From Nitrospirillum sp034427435 (lineage in GTDB: Bacteria; Pseudomonadota; Alphaproteobacteria; Azospirillales; Azospirillaceae): a stretch of DNA of 64,000 nucleotides. The DNA lies in assembly GCF_034427435.1 (NCBI RefSeq), contig NZ_JAXQNP010000002.1, forward strand, positions 1,798,001 through 1,862,000, written 5' to 3'. The notes under the pieces were generated by a model. The model had not been told where the DNA came from and searched no databases. It worked only from the letters and a program-made list of their open reading frames with translations. Shown piece by piece: positions 1-9,755 of this stretch; within the stretch, counting starts at the first letter, position 1, and every line of letters begins with the position of its first letter. The position numbers and the translations under genes were made by a program.

Positions 1-286
1 CCGCGACGCAGGGTGCGCACCAGTGGGCCCATTGGTTCACCCACACCACCTTGCCCTTCAGGCTATCGAAATGGAACGGCTGCCCGGCCGTGTCCTTGAA
101 GGGGGCGGCGTGCAGGGCGGCGACATGGCGGGCCAACTCCGCCGGGTTGTCCGTACGCATGACCCGTTGAACCGCCGGCGGTGTGGGCGCCGTGGGGGCG
201 CCGTCGCCGGCCATGGCCGCCCAGGGTAGGCAGGTGACCAATGCCAGGACCGTGCCCAGGATCAGCCGCATCGGCGTGTGGTTCAT
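1..286 (-). CDS. TlpA-like exported thioredoxin-fold protein (partial, C-terminus off the window)
   Basis: The reading frame starts at the ATG at 286 and runs leftward, still open, off the window edge, giving 95 residues. Residues 6-26 form a signal peptide (MRLILGTVLALV..., ending AMA). A thioredoxin-fold start follows (KGKVVWVNQWAHWCAPC), with the redox motif WCAPC at residues 89-93. This is the pattern of TlpA/ResA-type periplasmic thiol-disulfide oxidoreductases, which reduce or oxidise cysteines in exported proteins. The exact substrate cannot be inferred because the rest of the domain is missing. It is divergent from rarA. Confidence 0.8.
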   Translation of the reverse strand, partial: MNHTPMRLILGTVLALVTCLPWAAMAGDGAPTAPTPPAVQRVMRTDNPAELARHVAALHAAPFKDTAGQPFHFDSLKGKVVWVNQWAHWCAPCVA

Positions 287-478
287 CGATCCGCCCCTGT
301 CCATTGGGTCGGCTGGCAACCAGCCACCGACTTTGGTTTGTACGGGGAACGCTTATACAACCTGGCGCGGGTGCCACGGGAGTCCCTCTGTGAAATGGAC
401 GATGCCAAGGCGGGTCCCACTCTGGCATGGTGTTCTAGGGCCGGTGTTCCGGGTTTGTATCCTTGTGAGTAAGGCGTC

Positions 479-1804
479 ATGGTGAAGAGCGGATCGGGTT
501 CCCTGTTCGAGGCGGAGGCGCCGCGCCCGCTGGCCGACCGGCTGCGGCCGACCGCGCTGGACCAGGTGGTGGGGCAGGAGCATCTGCTGGGCCCCAAGGG
601 CCCCATCGGCCGCATGGTGGCGGCCCATCGCTTGAGTTCCATGGTGCTGTGGGGGCCGCCGGGCTGTGGCAAGACCACCATCGCCCGCCTGCTGGCCCAG
701 GCCACCACCCTGGCGTTCGAGCCCTTGTCCGCCGTCTTCTCCGGCGTGGCCGACCTGCGCAAGGTGTTCGAGGCGGCCAAGCAGCGCCGCCAGGCGGGCC
801 AGGGCACCCTGTTGTTCATCGACGAAATCCATCGCTTCAACCGCTCGCAGCAGGACGGCTTTCTGCCCTATGTCGAGGATGGCACCGTCACCCTGGTGGG
901 CGCCACGACGGAGAACCCGTCGTTCGAACTGAACGCCGCCTTGCTCTCCCGCGCCCAGGTCTTCGTCCTGAACCGGCTGGGGGAGGAGGCGCTGGAGAAG
1001 CTGATCGGCCGGGCGGAGGTGGAGGAGGGCCGCGCCCTGCCGCTGACCGAGGACGCCCGCGCCGCCCTGAAGGCCATGGCCGATGGCGACGGCCGCTATT
1101 TCCTGAACCTGGTGGAGGAAATCTACGCCGTGGTGCGCCCGGGTGAGGACCCGCTGGACACCAACGCCCTGACCGTGGCGGTGCAGCGGCGCATGCCCCT
1201 CTATGACAAGGCGCAAGAGGGGCACTACAACCTCATCAGCGCCCTGCATAAATCCCTGCGGGGGTCGGACACGGATGCCGCCCTCTACTGGTATTCCCGC
1301 ATGCTGGCGGGGGGCGAGGACCCGCGCTACATCGCCCGCCGCCTGGTGCGCTTCGCCAGCGAGGATATCGGCATGGCCGACCCCCAGGCCCTGACCATCG
1401 CCCTGGCCGCCTGGGACGCGTATGAGCGCCTGGGCAGCCCTGAGGGGGAGTTGGCCATCGCCCAGTGCGTCATCTACCTGGGCACGGCGCCCAAATCCAA
1501 CGCCGCCTACATGGCCATCAAGCAGGCGCAACGGGCCGCCAAGGAGACGGGCAGCCTGATGCCGCCCATGCACATCCTGAACGCGCCCACCCGCCTGATG
1601 AAGGATTTGGGTTACGGCAAGGGCTACAACTACGACCACGACACCGCCGATGGCTTCTCCGGCCAGAACTATTTTCCCGACGGCATGGCACGGCGGGAGT
1701 TCTATCAGCCGGTGGAGCGGGGCTTTGAGCGCGAGATCAAGAAGCGGCAGGACTACTGGGCCAAGCTGCGCCAGCGGGCCAGCGAGAGCGGCGGGGAAGG
1801 CTGA
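479..1804 (+). CDS. rarA: Replication-associated recombination protein A (RarA/MgsA), AAA+ ATPase
   Basis: The 441-residue product is close to the usual RarA length. It has Walker A GPPGCGKT at residues 59-66, Walker B LLFIDEIH at 111-118 and the sensor stretch GATTENPSFELN just after 140. The C-terminal clamp-loader-like tetramerisation region is intact and ends in the typical KGYNYDHD...NYFPD stretch. RarA acts at stalled replication forks with SSB and RecA. The ATG at 479 is used because the conserved N-terminal PLADRLRP follows at once. It appears to be a single-gene unit, divergent from the TlpA-like gene. Confidence 0.96.
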   Translation: MVKSGSGSLFEAEAPRPLADRLRPTALDQVVGQEHLLGPKGPIGRMVAAHRLSSMVLWGPPGCGKTTIARLLAQATTLAFEPLSAVFSGVADLRKVFEAAKQRRQAGQGTLLFIDEIHRFNRSQQDGFLPYVEDGTVTLVGATTENPSFELNAALLSRAQVFVLNRLGEEALEKLIGRAEVEEGRALPLTEDARAALKAMADGDGRYFLNLVEEIYAVVRPGEDPLDTNALTVAVQRRMPLYDKAQEGHYNLISALHKSLRGSDTDAALYWYSRMLAGGEDPRYIARRLVRFASEDIGMADPQALTIALAAWDAYERLGSPEGELAIAQCVIYLGTAPKSNAAYMAIKQAQRAAKETGSLMPPMHILNAPTRLMKDLGYGKGYNYDHDTADGFSGQNYFPDGMARREFYQPVERGFEREIKKRQDYWAKLRQRASESGGEG

Positions 1805-1913
1805 AACGTCCCCGGAGAGGTATTGCCCGGCATCGATCTTTTCTCGGCCGCAAACGCAAAACAGCTTGCGATAGGGTCCCGCCCTCCGTTTCAGTTCCCT
1901 TGACGAGGATTCC

Positions 1914-2912
1914 ATGGATCGCAGGCAGTTTCTTTCCACCGCCGCCGTTCTCGCCGCGACGCCCGCCCTGACGCCGGCCCCAGCCGCCGCCGCGCCGGCG
2001 ATGCCGCCGGCCGATCCCCTGAACCCGCCGGGCATCCGCGTGGCCGGCATCCGCATGATTCCGGTGGCGGGCGGCAAGTACAAGGTATGGACCAAGAAGA
2101 TCGGCAGCGGCGCCGTTAAGGTGCTGTTGCTGCACGGCGGCCCCGGCTTCACCCATGAATACCTGGAGGCGATGGAGTCCTTCCTGCCCGGGGCCGGGAT
2201 CGAGATGTATTATTATGACCAACTGGGGTCGAACAATTCCGACCAGCCCGATGACACCAGCCTCTGGACCCTGCCGCGCTTCGTGGAGGAGGTGGAGGAG
2301 GTCCGGCGGGGACTGGGCCTGGACCAGTTCGTGCTCTACGGCCATTCGTGGGGCGGCATCCTGGCCATCGACTACGCCCTGAAGTACCAGCAGCACCTGA
2401 AGGGCCTGGTCATTTCCAACATGGCGGCCGGCATCCAATCCTACCTGAAGCGCGTCAACGCCTTGCGCGGCCTCATGAAGCCCGAATCCCAGAAGCTGAT
2501 CCGCGAGCTGGAGGCGAAGCAGGCCTACGACGACCCCGCCTACGAGAAGATCATGATGGAGGAGCTGTATCCCCAGATGATCTGCCGCCTGGACCCCTGG
2601 CCGGAGCCTGTCACCCGCGCCTTCCGCCACGCCAACCTCACCATCTACAACCAGATGCAGGGCAAGAGTGAGCTGGAGGTGACGGGCAACCTGAAGGATT
2701 GGGAGCGCTGGGATCAACTACCCCAGATCAAGGTCAAGACCCTGACCATCGGCGCCACGCATGACGAGATGGATCCGGAGGACATGAGGCGCATGGCCAC
2801 GCTGATGCCCAACGCCCGGTCCGTCATCTGCCCCCAAGGCAGCCATCTGTGCATGTGGGATGACCAGGACTTCTACTTCAAGAACCTGATTCCCTTCCTC
2901 AAGAGCGTGTGA
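1914..2912 (+). CDS. Tat-exported alpha/beta hydrolase, proline iminopeptidase-like (peptidase S33)
   Basis: A 332-residue protein. The N-terminus carries a twin-arginine signal (DRRQFLSTAA, then an Ala/Pro-rich stretch to about residue 29). The oxyanion motif HGGPG is at 74-78, the nucleophile elbow GHSWG at 143-147, an acid lies in ATHDEMDPED and the catalytic His in GSHLCMW near the C-terminus. HGGPG followed by YYDQLGSN and GHSWGG is typical of the proline iminopeptidase S33 family, which removes N-terminal proline or cleaves related amides. The substrate is not determinable. It stands alone, with an intergenic gap of about 110 bp upstream. Confidence 0.88.
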   Translation: MDRRQFLSTAAVLAATPALTPAPAAAAPAMPPADPLNPPGIRVAGIRMIPVAGGKYKVWTKKIGSGAVKVLLLHGGPGFTHEYLEAMESFLPGAGIEMYYYDQLGSNNSDQPDDTSLWTLPRFVEEVEEVRRGLGLDQFVLYGHSWGGILAIDYALKYQQHLKGLVISNMAAGIQSYLKRVNALRGLMKPESQKLIRELEAKQAYDDPAYEKIMMEELYPQMICRLDPWPEPVTRAFRHANLTIYNQMQGKSELEVTGNLKDWERWDQLPQIKVKTLTIGATHDEMDPEDMRRMATLMPNARSVICPQGSHLCMWDDQDFYFKNLIPFLKSV

Positions 2913-2952
2913 CCGCTGTGGGCGGCCACCCTGCCAACAAGGGGGAAGGGGC

Positions 2953-5070
2953 TCAGGCCCGCGCCTTGGCGTCCGCCGCCATGGCGTGGGCGTAGGTCTT
3001 GGCCGCCTGCACCACATGCGTGACGGCGCGGGCGATGTCGTCCGGCGGCTCGCCCTCCCGCGCCAGGGCGCTGTCATCCGTGGTCACACCCCGCACCAGG
3101 GCACCCAGGCGGGCCGTGGCCGCCTCGCAATAGCCGATGCGGCGCGCGTCGGGCGGGCCGGGGATGGTGCGTTCGTCCAGCCAGGCGACGGTGGCGGCCC
3201 CGGCCAGGCGGCGCAGCGTCTCCAGCAGGGCGGCAGCCTCGTCCAGGTGGGCTTTGCGCCGGCGGCCCTCCAGCACCATGCGCTGGCGCGTCACCTCGGC
3301 GGCGGTGCTGGCCAGGCCGGCGGCCCGGCGGGCGGCGTCGATCTCGGCATAGGGCGTGTGGCCCGCCCACACCACCAGGGTGGCATAGCGCATGTTGGCC
3401 TCCACCGCCGCCGCCAGCTTGTGCGGGAAGCCCTTGGGCTCCCGCTCCGGCCACAGGATCAGGCAGCCCGCCAGGCCGATCAGGCTGCCCAGTGTGTTGT
3501 TGAAGGCGCGGGCCAGGGCGATGCCCTCGCCATGGGCGTTCAGGCCGGGGTGCAGCAGGTCCGCCACCAGCACGAACAGCGGCGTCAGGAAGGTGACGAA
3601 CAGGCTGTAGCTGACCGACCGCAGGGCGATGGTGGCGGCGGCCAGGGGGAAGATGGCGGCCAGCAGCCACAGGGGCGTGGGCAGGGCCACGGCCAGGAAG
3701 GCCGCCGCCGCACCGCCGATGACGCTGCCGACCACGCGCTCCAGGGTGCGGGGCCAGGTGGTGGCCGCCTGCGGCTGCATCACCACCACCGCCGCCATGG
3801 TGGCCCAATAGGCGTAGGCGACGTCAAGATAGGCGGTGACGGCGTAGGTGGCGGTCACCACCAGGGCCACGCGCACGGCATGCCGCGCGATGGGGGAGGA
3901 GGGGGCCAGAGCCAGGCGCAGGGCGCGGGCCGGCGTCAGGCGGCGACGCGGTACCTCGTCATTTTCCGGCACGGTGGCCAGCGCGCCGTCATCCACCGGG
4001 GGCGCCCAGGCGCGGGTGAGGTCGGCCAGGGCCTGGGCGCAGACCTGCGCCACCCGGCCCACCAGGTCGTACGCCGGCCGGGCGACACGGTCCAGCACCT
4101 CCGCCTCATAGGCCACCAGGGTGCCGTCGGGGGCGGAGCGCAGGATCTGCCGGCCGGTGCGGATCAGCGCGGCGCGTAACTGGCGCAGGGGCAGGGTGTC
4201 GGCGTCGGTGGGCGCGCCTGCGGCGTGCGGCTCCAGGTCGTAGCCCAGCGCGATCAGGCCGGCGAAGATGCGTTCCCCCGCCTCGATGGCGGACAGCAAG
4301 GCGCGGCGGATGTCGCGCCCGGCCCCGCGCCCGGCGGAGAAACGGCCCACGGCGGCGCGCGCCCGCTCGATGGTATCGCGCACCGCGCGGCGATGCTCGG
4401 CGGCATGCGCCTTCCAGCGCGCATCCTGGGTGGCGCCGCTGCTGTGCAGGGCCAGCAGCTCGGCCGTCATGTCGCCCAGCTCGGTATAGATGGCGGCCAC
4501 GGCGCGGCGGGCGGGGGCATAGGGGTGTATGGGCCACAGCACCAGGCACAGCGCCACGGCCCAGCCGCTGCCCAGCAGGAACACGCCCGACAGGCGCAGG
4601 GCATCCGCCGGCGGCATGGGATAGCCCACCGCCACCACGGCGACGCAGCAGGCCAGCACCCCCACCTGGGTGGCGGCCGGGCCATAGACGCGGCTGAGGC
4701 AGCAGATGGAGAGGGCGGCGAACAGGACGGCCGCCGCCCAGCCATGCCCCAGGGCCGCCACGGCGCTGATCGCCCCCGCCAACACCGTGCCGATCAGGGC
4801 GAAGCCGCCCATGGCCCGCAACCGCACGCCGAAGGGCCCACCGGGATCGGCCAGGCAGGCCCAGAAGGCGGCGAAGGCGGCCCACGACAGGATGGGCTGG
4901 TCCAGGTACAGCGCCAGCGTGACCATCAGCGCCACCGCCGTGGCGGCGCGCAGGCCCTCGGTGATGCCGATCTGCTCCGGCGTCAGCGCGAACGACCGCG
5001 CCTGCAGCCAGCGTGCAAGCCGGCCCAGCGGGGAGGAGCGGTCAGTGGGCACCGTGTGGGCGTGGGACAT
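2953..5070 (-). CDS. FUSC family inner-membrane transporter (fusaric acid/aromatic acid efflux-like)
   Basis: A 705-residue protein with two clusters of hydrophobic helices (about residues 40-180 and 395-545) separated and followed by long soluble segments. This is the duplicated FUSC architecture of AaeB/YccS-type proteins. The second membrane cluster contains AYWATMAAVVVMQP, close to the family's W-x3-T-x3-VVMQP motif. Relatives export aromatic acids with a membrane-fusion partner, but no such partner is adjacent, so the substrate is unknown. It is convergent with the S33 peptidase gene, with 40 bp between them. Confidence 0.88.
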   Translation of the reverse strand: MSHAHTVPTDRSSPLGRLARWLQARSFALTPEQIGITEGLRAATAVALMVTLALYLDQPILSWAAFAAFWACLADPGGPFGVRLRAMGGFALIGTVLAGAISAVAALGHGWAAAVLFAALSICCLSRVYGPAATQVGVLACCVAVVAVGYPMPPADALRLSGVFLLGSGWAVALCLVLWPIHPYAPARRAVAAIYTELGDMTAELLALHSSGATQDARWKAHAAEHRRAVRDTIERARAAVGRFSAGRGAGRDIRRALLSAIEAGERIFAGLIALGYDLEPHAAGAPTDADTLPLRQLRAALIRTGRQILRSAPDGTLVAYEAEVLDRVARPAYDLVGRVAQVCAQALADLTRAWAPPVDDGALATVPENDEVPRRRLTPARALRLALAPSSPIARHAVRVALVVTATYAVTAYLDVAYAYWATMAAVVVMQPQAATTWPRTLERVVGSVIGGAAAAFLAVALPTPLWLLAAIFPLAAATIALRSVSYSLFVTFLTPLFVLVADLLHPGLNAHGEGIALARAFNNTLGSLIGLAGCLILWPEREPKGFPHKLAAAVEANMRYATLVVWAGHTPYAEIDAARRAAGLASTAAEVTRQRMVLEGRRRKAHLDEAAALLETLRRLAGAATVAWLDERTIPGPPDARRIGYCEAATARLGALVRGVTTDDSALAREGEPPDDIARAVTHVVQAAKTYAHAMAADAKARA

Positions 5071-5258
5071 GGAAACTCAAATAGGCGAACGAAGGGTCCG
5101 GACAACGGTAGCCAAAGTCGTTCGCAGATGCAGCATTGGTGTGTGCAATGCGGTATTGCCATGCGGGCAGGTTGGCGCCCCAGGCGCCCGAAAAGTCTTG
5201 CGGGTCGATGGAACGGCGCCAGAATGAGCATCAACGGAACGAACGCTTGGGGGCGGGT

Positions 5259-5660
5259 GTGACCATTTGGAACCAGCGCGCGGTCAGGGCCGGCATCGCC
5301 CTGCTGTCCTATTTCATGGCCACCTTTTTCACCTTCCTGCCGGATGGTAATGGTGAGCATGGTTTGCAAAACCTGTTCTGGGGCTTGGTCTACGGTTTCG
5401 GCTGGCACGTGGCGGGAACGTTGACGCACTTCAGCCATGGCGCCGACATTTTTGGGTTCGTCATCTGGCCGCTCATCATTTGGGTGGTCGTATTCCTGAC
5501 GACGGGCATTGGTTTCAACGCCTCACGCCCGCTGCGGCGTCGCGTGGTCTGGGCGGTGCTGGCGCTGTCGCTGTGCGTCGTCCTGCCCGGGAAAATGGCG
5601 TTTGCGCTTGGCTTCCAACGCCTGCCGACGTTCAACAACTTGGTGGCAGCGGCGTACTGA
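5259..5660 (+). CDS. Small integral membrane protein, unknown function
   Basis: The GTG at 5259 follows a purine-rich GGGGGCGGG stretch and gives about 133 residues; an ATG at 5208 in the same frame would add 17 residues. Three or four hydrophobic segments are visible (AGIALLSYFMATFF, LFWGLVYGFGW, FVIWPLIIWVVVFLTTG, VVWAVLALSLCVVL). I do not recognise a family. Its stop overlaps the start of the next gene (TGATG), so the two are probably translated together. Confidence 0.6.
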   Translation: MTIWNQRAVRAGIALLSYFMATFFTFLPDGNGEHGLQNLFWGLVYGFGWHVAGTLTHFSHGADIFGFVIWPLIIWVVVFLTTGIGFNASRPLRRRVVWAVLALSLCVVLPGKMAFALGFQRLPTFNNLVAAAY

Positions 5661-6262
5661 TGGGCAGGCGCATGCTGCGTTGGCTGGTGCGTATCGCGGT
5701 GTGGCTGGGCCTGTCGCTGACCACCGCCGTCGTCATGTTGGTGCTGCTGTGGAAGGCGGCGGACCTGGACTACATCGCGGATGCTGATGACCACCTGCCG
5801 GAAAACGAGGCCCTGGTGGAAGGGTTGGCCGACGCTCTTGGGCATTTCGGTCGTGAGGGGCCAACTTACCTTTCTTATTATGGACGCATTTTTCCAGACG
5901 ATCTCCTGGCGGCGTTGCGCAAACGGCGGCCGGAGGTGACTCTCCTGTCTTGTCCCCCAACGTCGAAGCGGGACCGGACATGTGCCATTGGATATCGCAA
6001 TGCTTCGGACGACGGTGGGGGCCATATGGCGCTCATCGACGTAACGCGGGTGGAGATACCTCTCTGGCACCTCGCACAGATTCGCTATTCCTCCTACAAC
6101 AGCGGAGGCGAACGGCTACTGCTCAAAGCTTTCAACAAATGGAGGATCATCCACCGCTGGGACATCCATGTGCTGGTGACGAGAATCTTGGATGAGGACG
6201 ACGGCGAATCCTCTCCTGATGAGGCGCCGAAGCAGCTAAAGGTGCCAGGGAGCGGCCCCTAA
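5660..6262 (+). CDS. Membrane-anchored hypothetical protein
   Basis: Starts at the ATG overlapping the preceding stop codon (TGATG). The product is 200 residues. One N-terminal transmembrane segment (residues 7-31, LRWLVRIAVWLGL...VLLW) precedes a soluble, probably periplasmic domain with two cysteines (LLSCPPTS and RTCAIGY) that could form a disulfide. No family is recognised. G+C is visibly lower than in neighbouring genes towards the 3' end, for example around 5870-6150. The overlap suggests a shared function with the small membrane protein upstream. Confidence 0.65.
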   Translation: MGRRMLRWLVRIAVWLGLSLTTAVVMLVLLWKAADLDYIADADDHLPENEALVEGLADALGHFGREGPTYLSYYGRIFPDDLLAALRKRRPEVTLLSCPPTSKRDRTCAIGYRNASDDGGGHMALIDVTRVEIPLWHLAQIRYSSYNSGGERLLLKAFNKWRIIHRWDIHVLVTRILDEDDGESSPDEAPKQLKVPGSGP

Positions 6263-6271
6263 GCCACCCGG

Positions 6272-8092
6272 TCAGCGGGCCGTTACCCTCTCCGCCAACG
6301 CCGCCTTGACCGCCGCCACCGGCGCCGACCAATCGCCCAGGCGGGTTTGCCGGAACAGGCGCAGGCTGGGATACCACGGGCTGCTGTCGCCGGTATCATG
6401 CCAGCGCCAGTCGGTGGTGGGGGACAGCAGCAGGAAGGCCGGCACGTTGAGCGCGCCGGCCAGGTGGATGCAGGCGCTGTCGGAGCCGATGACCAGGTCC
6501 AGCCCGGCCACCAGGGCGGCGGTGTCGGCCCAGTCGCGGATGGAGGCGGCGGCGTCGCGGATGCGGCCGGGCGGGATGGCCGGATCGGTCAGGGCGGCCT
6601 TGGCGGGCCCCATCTGCAGGCTGATGAACTCCACGTCCGGTACGTCCAGCAGGGGCAACAGGGGGGGCAGGCCGGGGGAGCGCCAGCGGTCGTCCGGGAA
6701 TTCCGGATTGCCCTGCCAGAACAGGCCGACGCGCAGGCGGCCCCGTTTGGCGCCCAGCATTTGACCCCAGCGCAGCTTCCGGCCAGGGTCGGCCTTGATA
6801 TAGGGCCCCGTCCAGGGCACGGCGGCGGGATCGGGGCAGAAGCGGCCGGGCAGGTCCATCATGGGCACCTGCGCATCCCACGGCGGCGGTGCAAGGGGGG
6901 CCGTGCCCGGCACGGAGGTCTGCGCATCCACCACCACGGCGCCATATCCCTGAGCCGCCACCAGCGGGGCCAGGCCGGCCGGCACCTCGATGGTCAGCCG
7001 GGCGCCGGCACTGGCCAGCAGGGGCAGGAAGCGCAGGCACATCAGCGTATCGCCCACCCCCTGTTCATGCCAAACCAGCAGGCGCAGCCCCGCCGGGGTT
7101 GCGCCGGCCCAGGCGGGCAGCTCCTGATGCCGGGGCGGCTTGGCGGCCGATGGCCAGCGCCAGTGATAGGACTCGAAGCCCTCGCGATACCGGCCCAGGC
7201 GCAGCAGGCACAGGGCCGCGCCGAAATTGACCACCGGGTCCTTGGGCGCCAGGCCCACCGCCGCCTGGAAGGCCTCCAGCGCCTCCTCCGTCCGGCCCAG
7301 CAGCCGCAACAGCACGCCCAGGTCGCGGTGGGGCAGCAGGACGTCCGGCCGCCGCCGCACCGCCTCCACCAATTGGGCCTCCGCTTCCTCGAAACGGGAC
7401 AGGCTGGTCAGGGTGTTGGCCAGGGCGCAGCGGGGCAGGGGCGCGTCCGGTGCCACGCCCACGGCGCGGGTCAGCAGGCTGACCGCCTCCGCCGTGTCGC
7501 CGCCACGTCGCCGCAGCTCGCCCAAATTGTTCAGCGCCAGGATGTCGAAGGGATCGCGCGCCAGGATGTGCCGATACCAGGACTCCGCCTCGCCGGCGCG
7601 GCCCAGCCGCTCGCACAGGCGGGCCAGTTCCGTTACCAGGGGCAGGTCGTCCGGCGTCCGTTCCACGCAGGCGCGCAGGGCGTCGGCGGCGGCGGACAGG
7701 CGTTCCAGCCGGGCCAGCAGGCGGGCCATGTTGCGCAGCGCGTCAGGATGGTTGGGATTCAGGCGCAGGGCCTGGGTGTAGGCCGTCAGGGCCTCGTCCG
7801 CGCGGCCCAGCGTGTCCAGCACCTGGGCGTGGTTGGCGTGGTAATCCGCCACGCCCGGCTGCCGCGCGATGGCCCGCGCGATCAGCGCTTCAGCTTCCGC
7901 CGGCCGTCCCGCCTGGGCGGTGGCGACACCCATCAGGTGCAGGGCGTCCGGCTGCTCCGGCTCCTGCGCCAACAGCGAGGCGTACAGGGCGCTGGCATCC
8001 GCCAGGCGGCCCGCCCGGTGATGATCCAGCGCCACCGTCAGGACCTCCCCGACGGTGCGCATGCCTTTGGTCCTGGGTGCCTCGGGTGCCAT
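6272..8092 (-). CDS. TPR-repeat protein with C-terminal glycosyltransferase-like (GT-B) domain
   Basis: A 606-residue protein. Residues about 15-330 are tandem tetratricopeptide repeats, for example ALTAYTQALRLNPNHPDALRN and the EEAEAQLVEAVRRRPD type. Residues about 340-600 resemble a GT-B fold, with LLVWHEQGVGDTLMCLRFLP and a late nucleotide-sugar-like segment (ADTAALVAGLDLVIGSDSACIHLAGAL). This TPR plus heptosyltransferase-like layout is common in alphaproteobacteria and is related in design to O-linked GlcNAc transferases. The acceptor is unknown. An alternative ATG lies at 8062. Confidence 0.8.
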   Translation of the reverse strand: MAPEAPRTKGMRTVGEVLTVALDHHRAGRLADASALYASLLAQEPEQPDALHLMGVATAQAGRPAEAEALIARAIARQPGVADYHANHAQVLDTLGRADEALTAYTQALRLNPNHPDALRNMARLLARLERLSAAADALRACVERTPDDLPLVTELARLCERLGRAGEAESWYRHILARDPFDILALNNLGELRRRGGDTAEAVSLLTRAVGVAPDAPLPRCALANTLTSLSRFEEAEAQLVEAVRRRPDVLLPHRDLGVLLRLLGRTEEALEAFQAAVGLAPKDPVVNFGAALCLLRLGRYREGFESYHWRWPSAAKPPRHQELPAWAGATPAGLRLLVWHEQGVGDTLMCLRFLPLLASAGARLTIEVPAGLAPLVAAQGYGAVVVDAQTSVPGTAPLAPPPWDAQVPMMDLPGRFCPDPAAVPWTGPYIKADPGRKLRWGQMLGAKRGRLRVGLFWQGNPEFPDDRWRSPGLPPLLPLLDVPDVEFISLQMGPAKAALTDPAIPPGRIRDAAASIRDWADTAALVAGLDLVIGSDSACIHLAGALNVPAFLLLSPTTDWRWHDTGDSSPWYPSLRLFRQTRLGDWSAPVAAVKAALAERVTAR

Positions 8093-8149
8093 GCCGCAGT
8101 GATACCCCCAAGGAAGGGGTTAGGCTAGCGCGGGCCTTGGTCCCGAAGG

Positions 8150-9508
8150 TCAGATCCGGGTCGGGCCGTCTCCCAGCAGTCCCCTTTCCATCCCTGCGTC
8201 AACCCCACCGCGGGTGAGGTGCAGCCAGCCCAGCATCCGGCCCCAGGGGCTGAGGCCGGAGGACGGCGTTTCCGATTCCGCCGCCGCCGCGTCATCCCCC
8301 GCCGGTCCGTCCTCCGGCGTTCCGGCCTTGGCCTCCGACGTCGCGGCGGGGGTGATCTGGGCCCGCATCTCCGCGAAGTCGGCGACGGCCTGCCCCTGCA
8401 GCATGCGCACGCCGGCCTCCAGCGCGCTGTGCACCACGGCCAGGCTGTCGCAATGGGTGAGGATGCAGCGCTCCGCCCCCAGCACGCGCAACGCATGGCG
8501 CAGGGCGGCCGCGGTGGGCACGTCGTGGGCGCGCAGCGGCGCGGCGGTTCCGTCCGGACCATTGGGCAGCGCCGGCATCAGGCGCAACAGCACGTCCTTG
8601 GGCAAGGGCAAGTCCGCCGCGCGATCCAGGGGCACATGGTCCAGCACCATCAGGCATTGCCGCAGGCGGCCGATTCGCAGCGCTTCCCCCACCGCGTCCG
8701 GCGCCACCAGCCACTCGGCGTAGGGCAGTTCGATGGCCAGGCGGGCGTGCCAATGGGCGGGCAACTCGTCCAGCAGCGCGGCGAAGGTTCCGTTGCGCAC
8801 AGTGCCGGCATGAAGCTTCACGGCGATGGGCAGGCGGGAGGACGCGTCCTCATGCAACAGATGCCGCAGCATCCGCTGGTCCAGCACTTCGGTCACGCGG
8901 GCGTGCATCCACGGAACCCCGACGACGGTGACCTGGAACAGACGTTCCAAGGCCGCCAGATCCACCGTTTGCTCCAGCATGATCGGTTCCAGCGAGGCGG
9001 CGTCATCGCTGACGCGGTAGATGGGGTGGCGCCGCACCAGCGAGGATAAATCCGTGCCATGCAGCCCCCGTTCGATGCGTAACAGGGCCGCCAACTCATC
9101 GGTCGCGGGGGCGGGCGACAGCAACGAGCCCTCCCCCGTCAGGGTGCGCAGGCAGGCGACCAGGGCCTTCGCCTCCCGGGGGAGGTCGAACCAGTGGACG
9201 TCGACCTTCCCCTGGTGGGCGTCGGCGAAGACCGAGCGCACCCGGTCGACGGCGGCCAGCAGGGTCCCGGCGCTGCGTGTATCGCCGACAAGAAGCCAGC
9301 CGTAGGGGCCTATCCTATAAGTATTAATCCTAACGGCGTGGCCGGCCGGGATTGTGACAGCCTTTAGTTCGCTGTCCATGATCCTGTGAATAACGGGTTC
9401 ACAGGCATCCGCGATGCCGGAAAGATCAAGCAGGGCGGCCCGGCGGGGCGCGCTGTTCTGTATAATACTGCCAATATCGTCTAGTATATTTGCTATTTTT
9501 CTGGCCAT
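8150..9508 (-). CDS. Degenerate EAL-domain protein (probably catalytically inactive)
   Basis: The ATG at 9508 is preceded by AGGGAAGG at good spacing, so I prefer it to the upstream codon at 9529. The product is 452 residues. The middle and C-terminal parts follow an EAL phosphodiesterase scaffold: LPIAVKLHAGTVRNGTFAAL resembles the 'INLSPRTLRDPAF' strand, and ERCILTHCDSLAVVHSALEAG resembles the 'VVAEGVET' helix. The EAL signature itself and the metal-binding acidic residues are not seen. The last 60 residues are Ala/Glu/Ser-rich linker plus a basic tail. It may sense or scaffold rather than cleave c-di-GMP; that is an inference. Confidence 0.6.
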   Translation of the reverse strand: MARKIANILDDIGSIIQNSAPRRAALLDLSGIADACEPVIHRIMDSELKAVTIPAGHAVRINTYRIGPYGWLLVGDTRSAGTLLAAVDRVRSVFADAHQGKVDVHWFDLPREAKALVACLRTLTGEGSLLSPAPATDELAALLRIERGLHGTDLSSLVRRHPIYRVSDDAASLEPIMLEQTVDLAALERLFQVTVVGVPWMHARVTEVLDQRMLRHLLHEDASSRLPIAVKLHAGTVRNGTFAALLDELPAHWHARLAIELPYAEWLVAPDAVGEALRIGRLRQCLMVLDHVPLDRAADLPLPKDVLLRLMPALPNGPDGTAAPLRAHDVPTAAALRHALRVLGAERCILTHCDSLAVVHSALEAGVRMLQGQAVADFAEMRAQITPAATSEAKAGTPEDGPAGDDAAAAESETPSSGLSPWGRMLGWLHLTRGGVDAGMERGLLGDGPTRI

Positions 9509-9755
9509 GACGGGCCTTCCCTGCGACAAGAATGGTGTCTGATTCTCATATTTGCGCCAGCGTTATTATATAATGCTTAAAATTCTCCTGGTTATGATTT
9601 GAATCAATCCGGATTTTTGAGAGATCATTAGCCTTGTGGGACTGACATCACCCTGACTGATCTTCCTGTCGGGATGTTGGCTCTTGATCGGGCGCCGGTT
9701 CAGGGGCGCCGGGCAGGTGCCTGAAATTCCCAGTAACCTGGTCCCACAGACAAGA

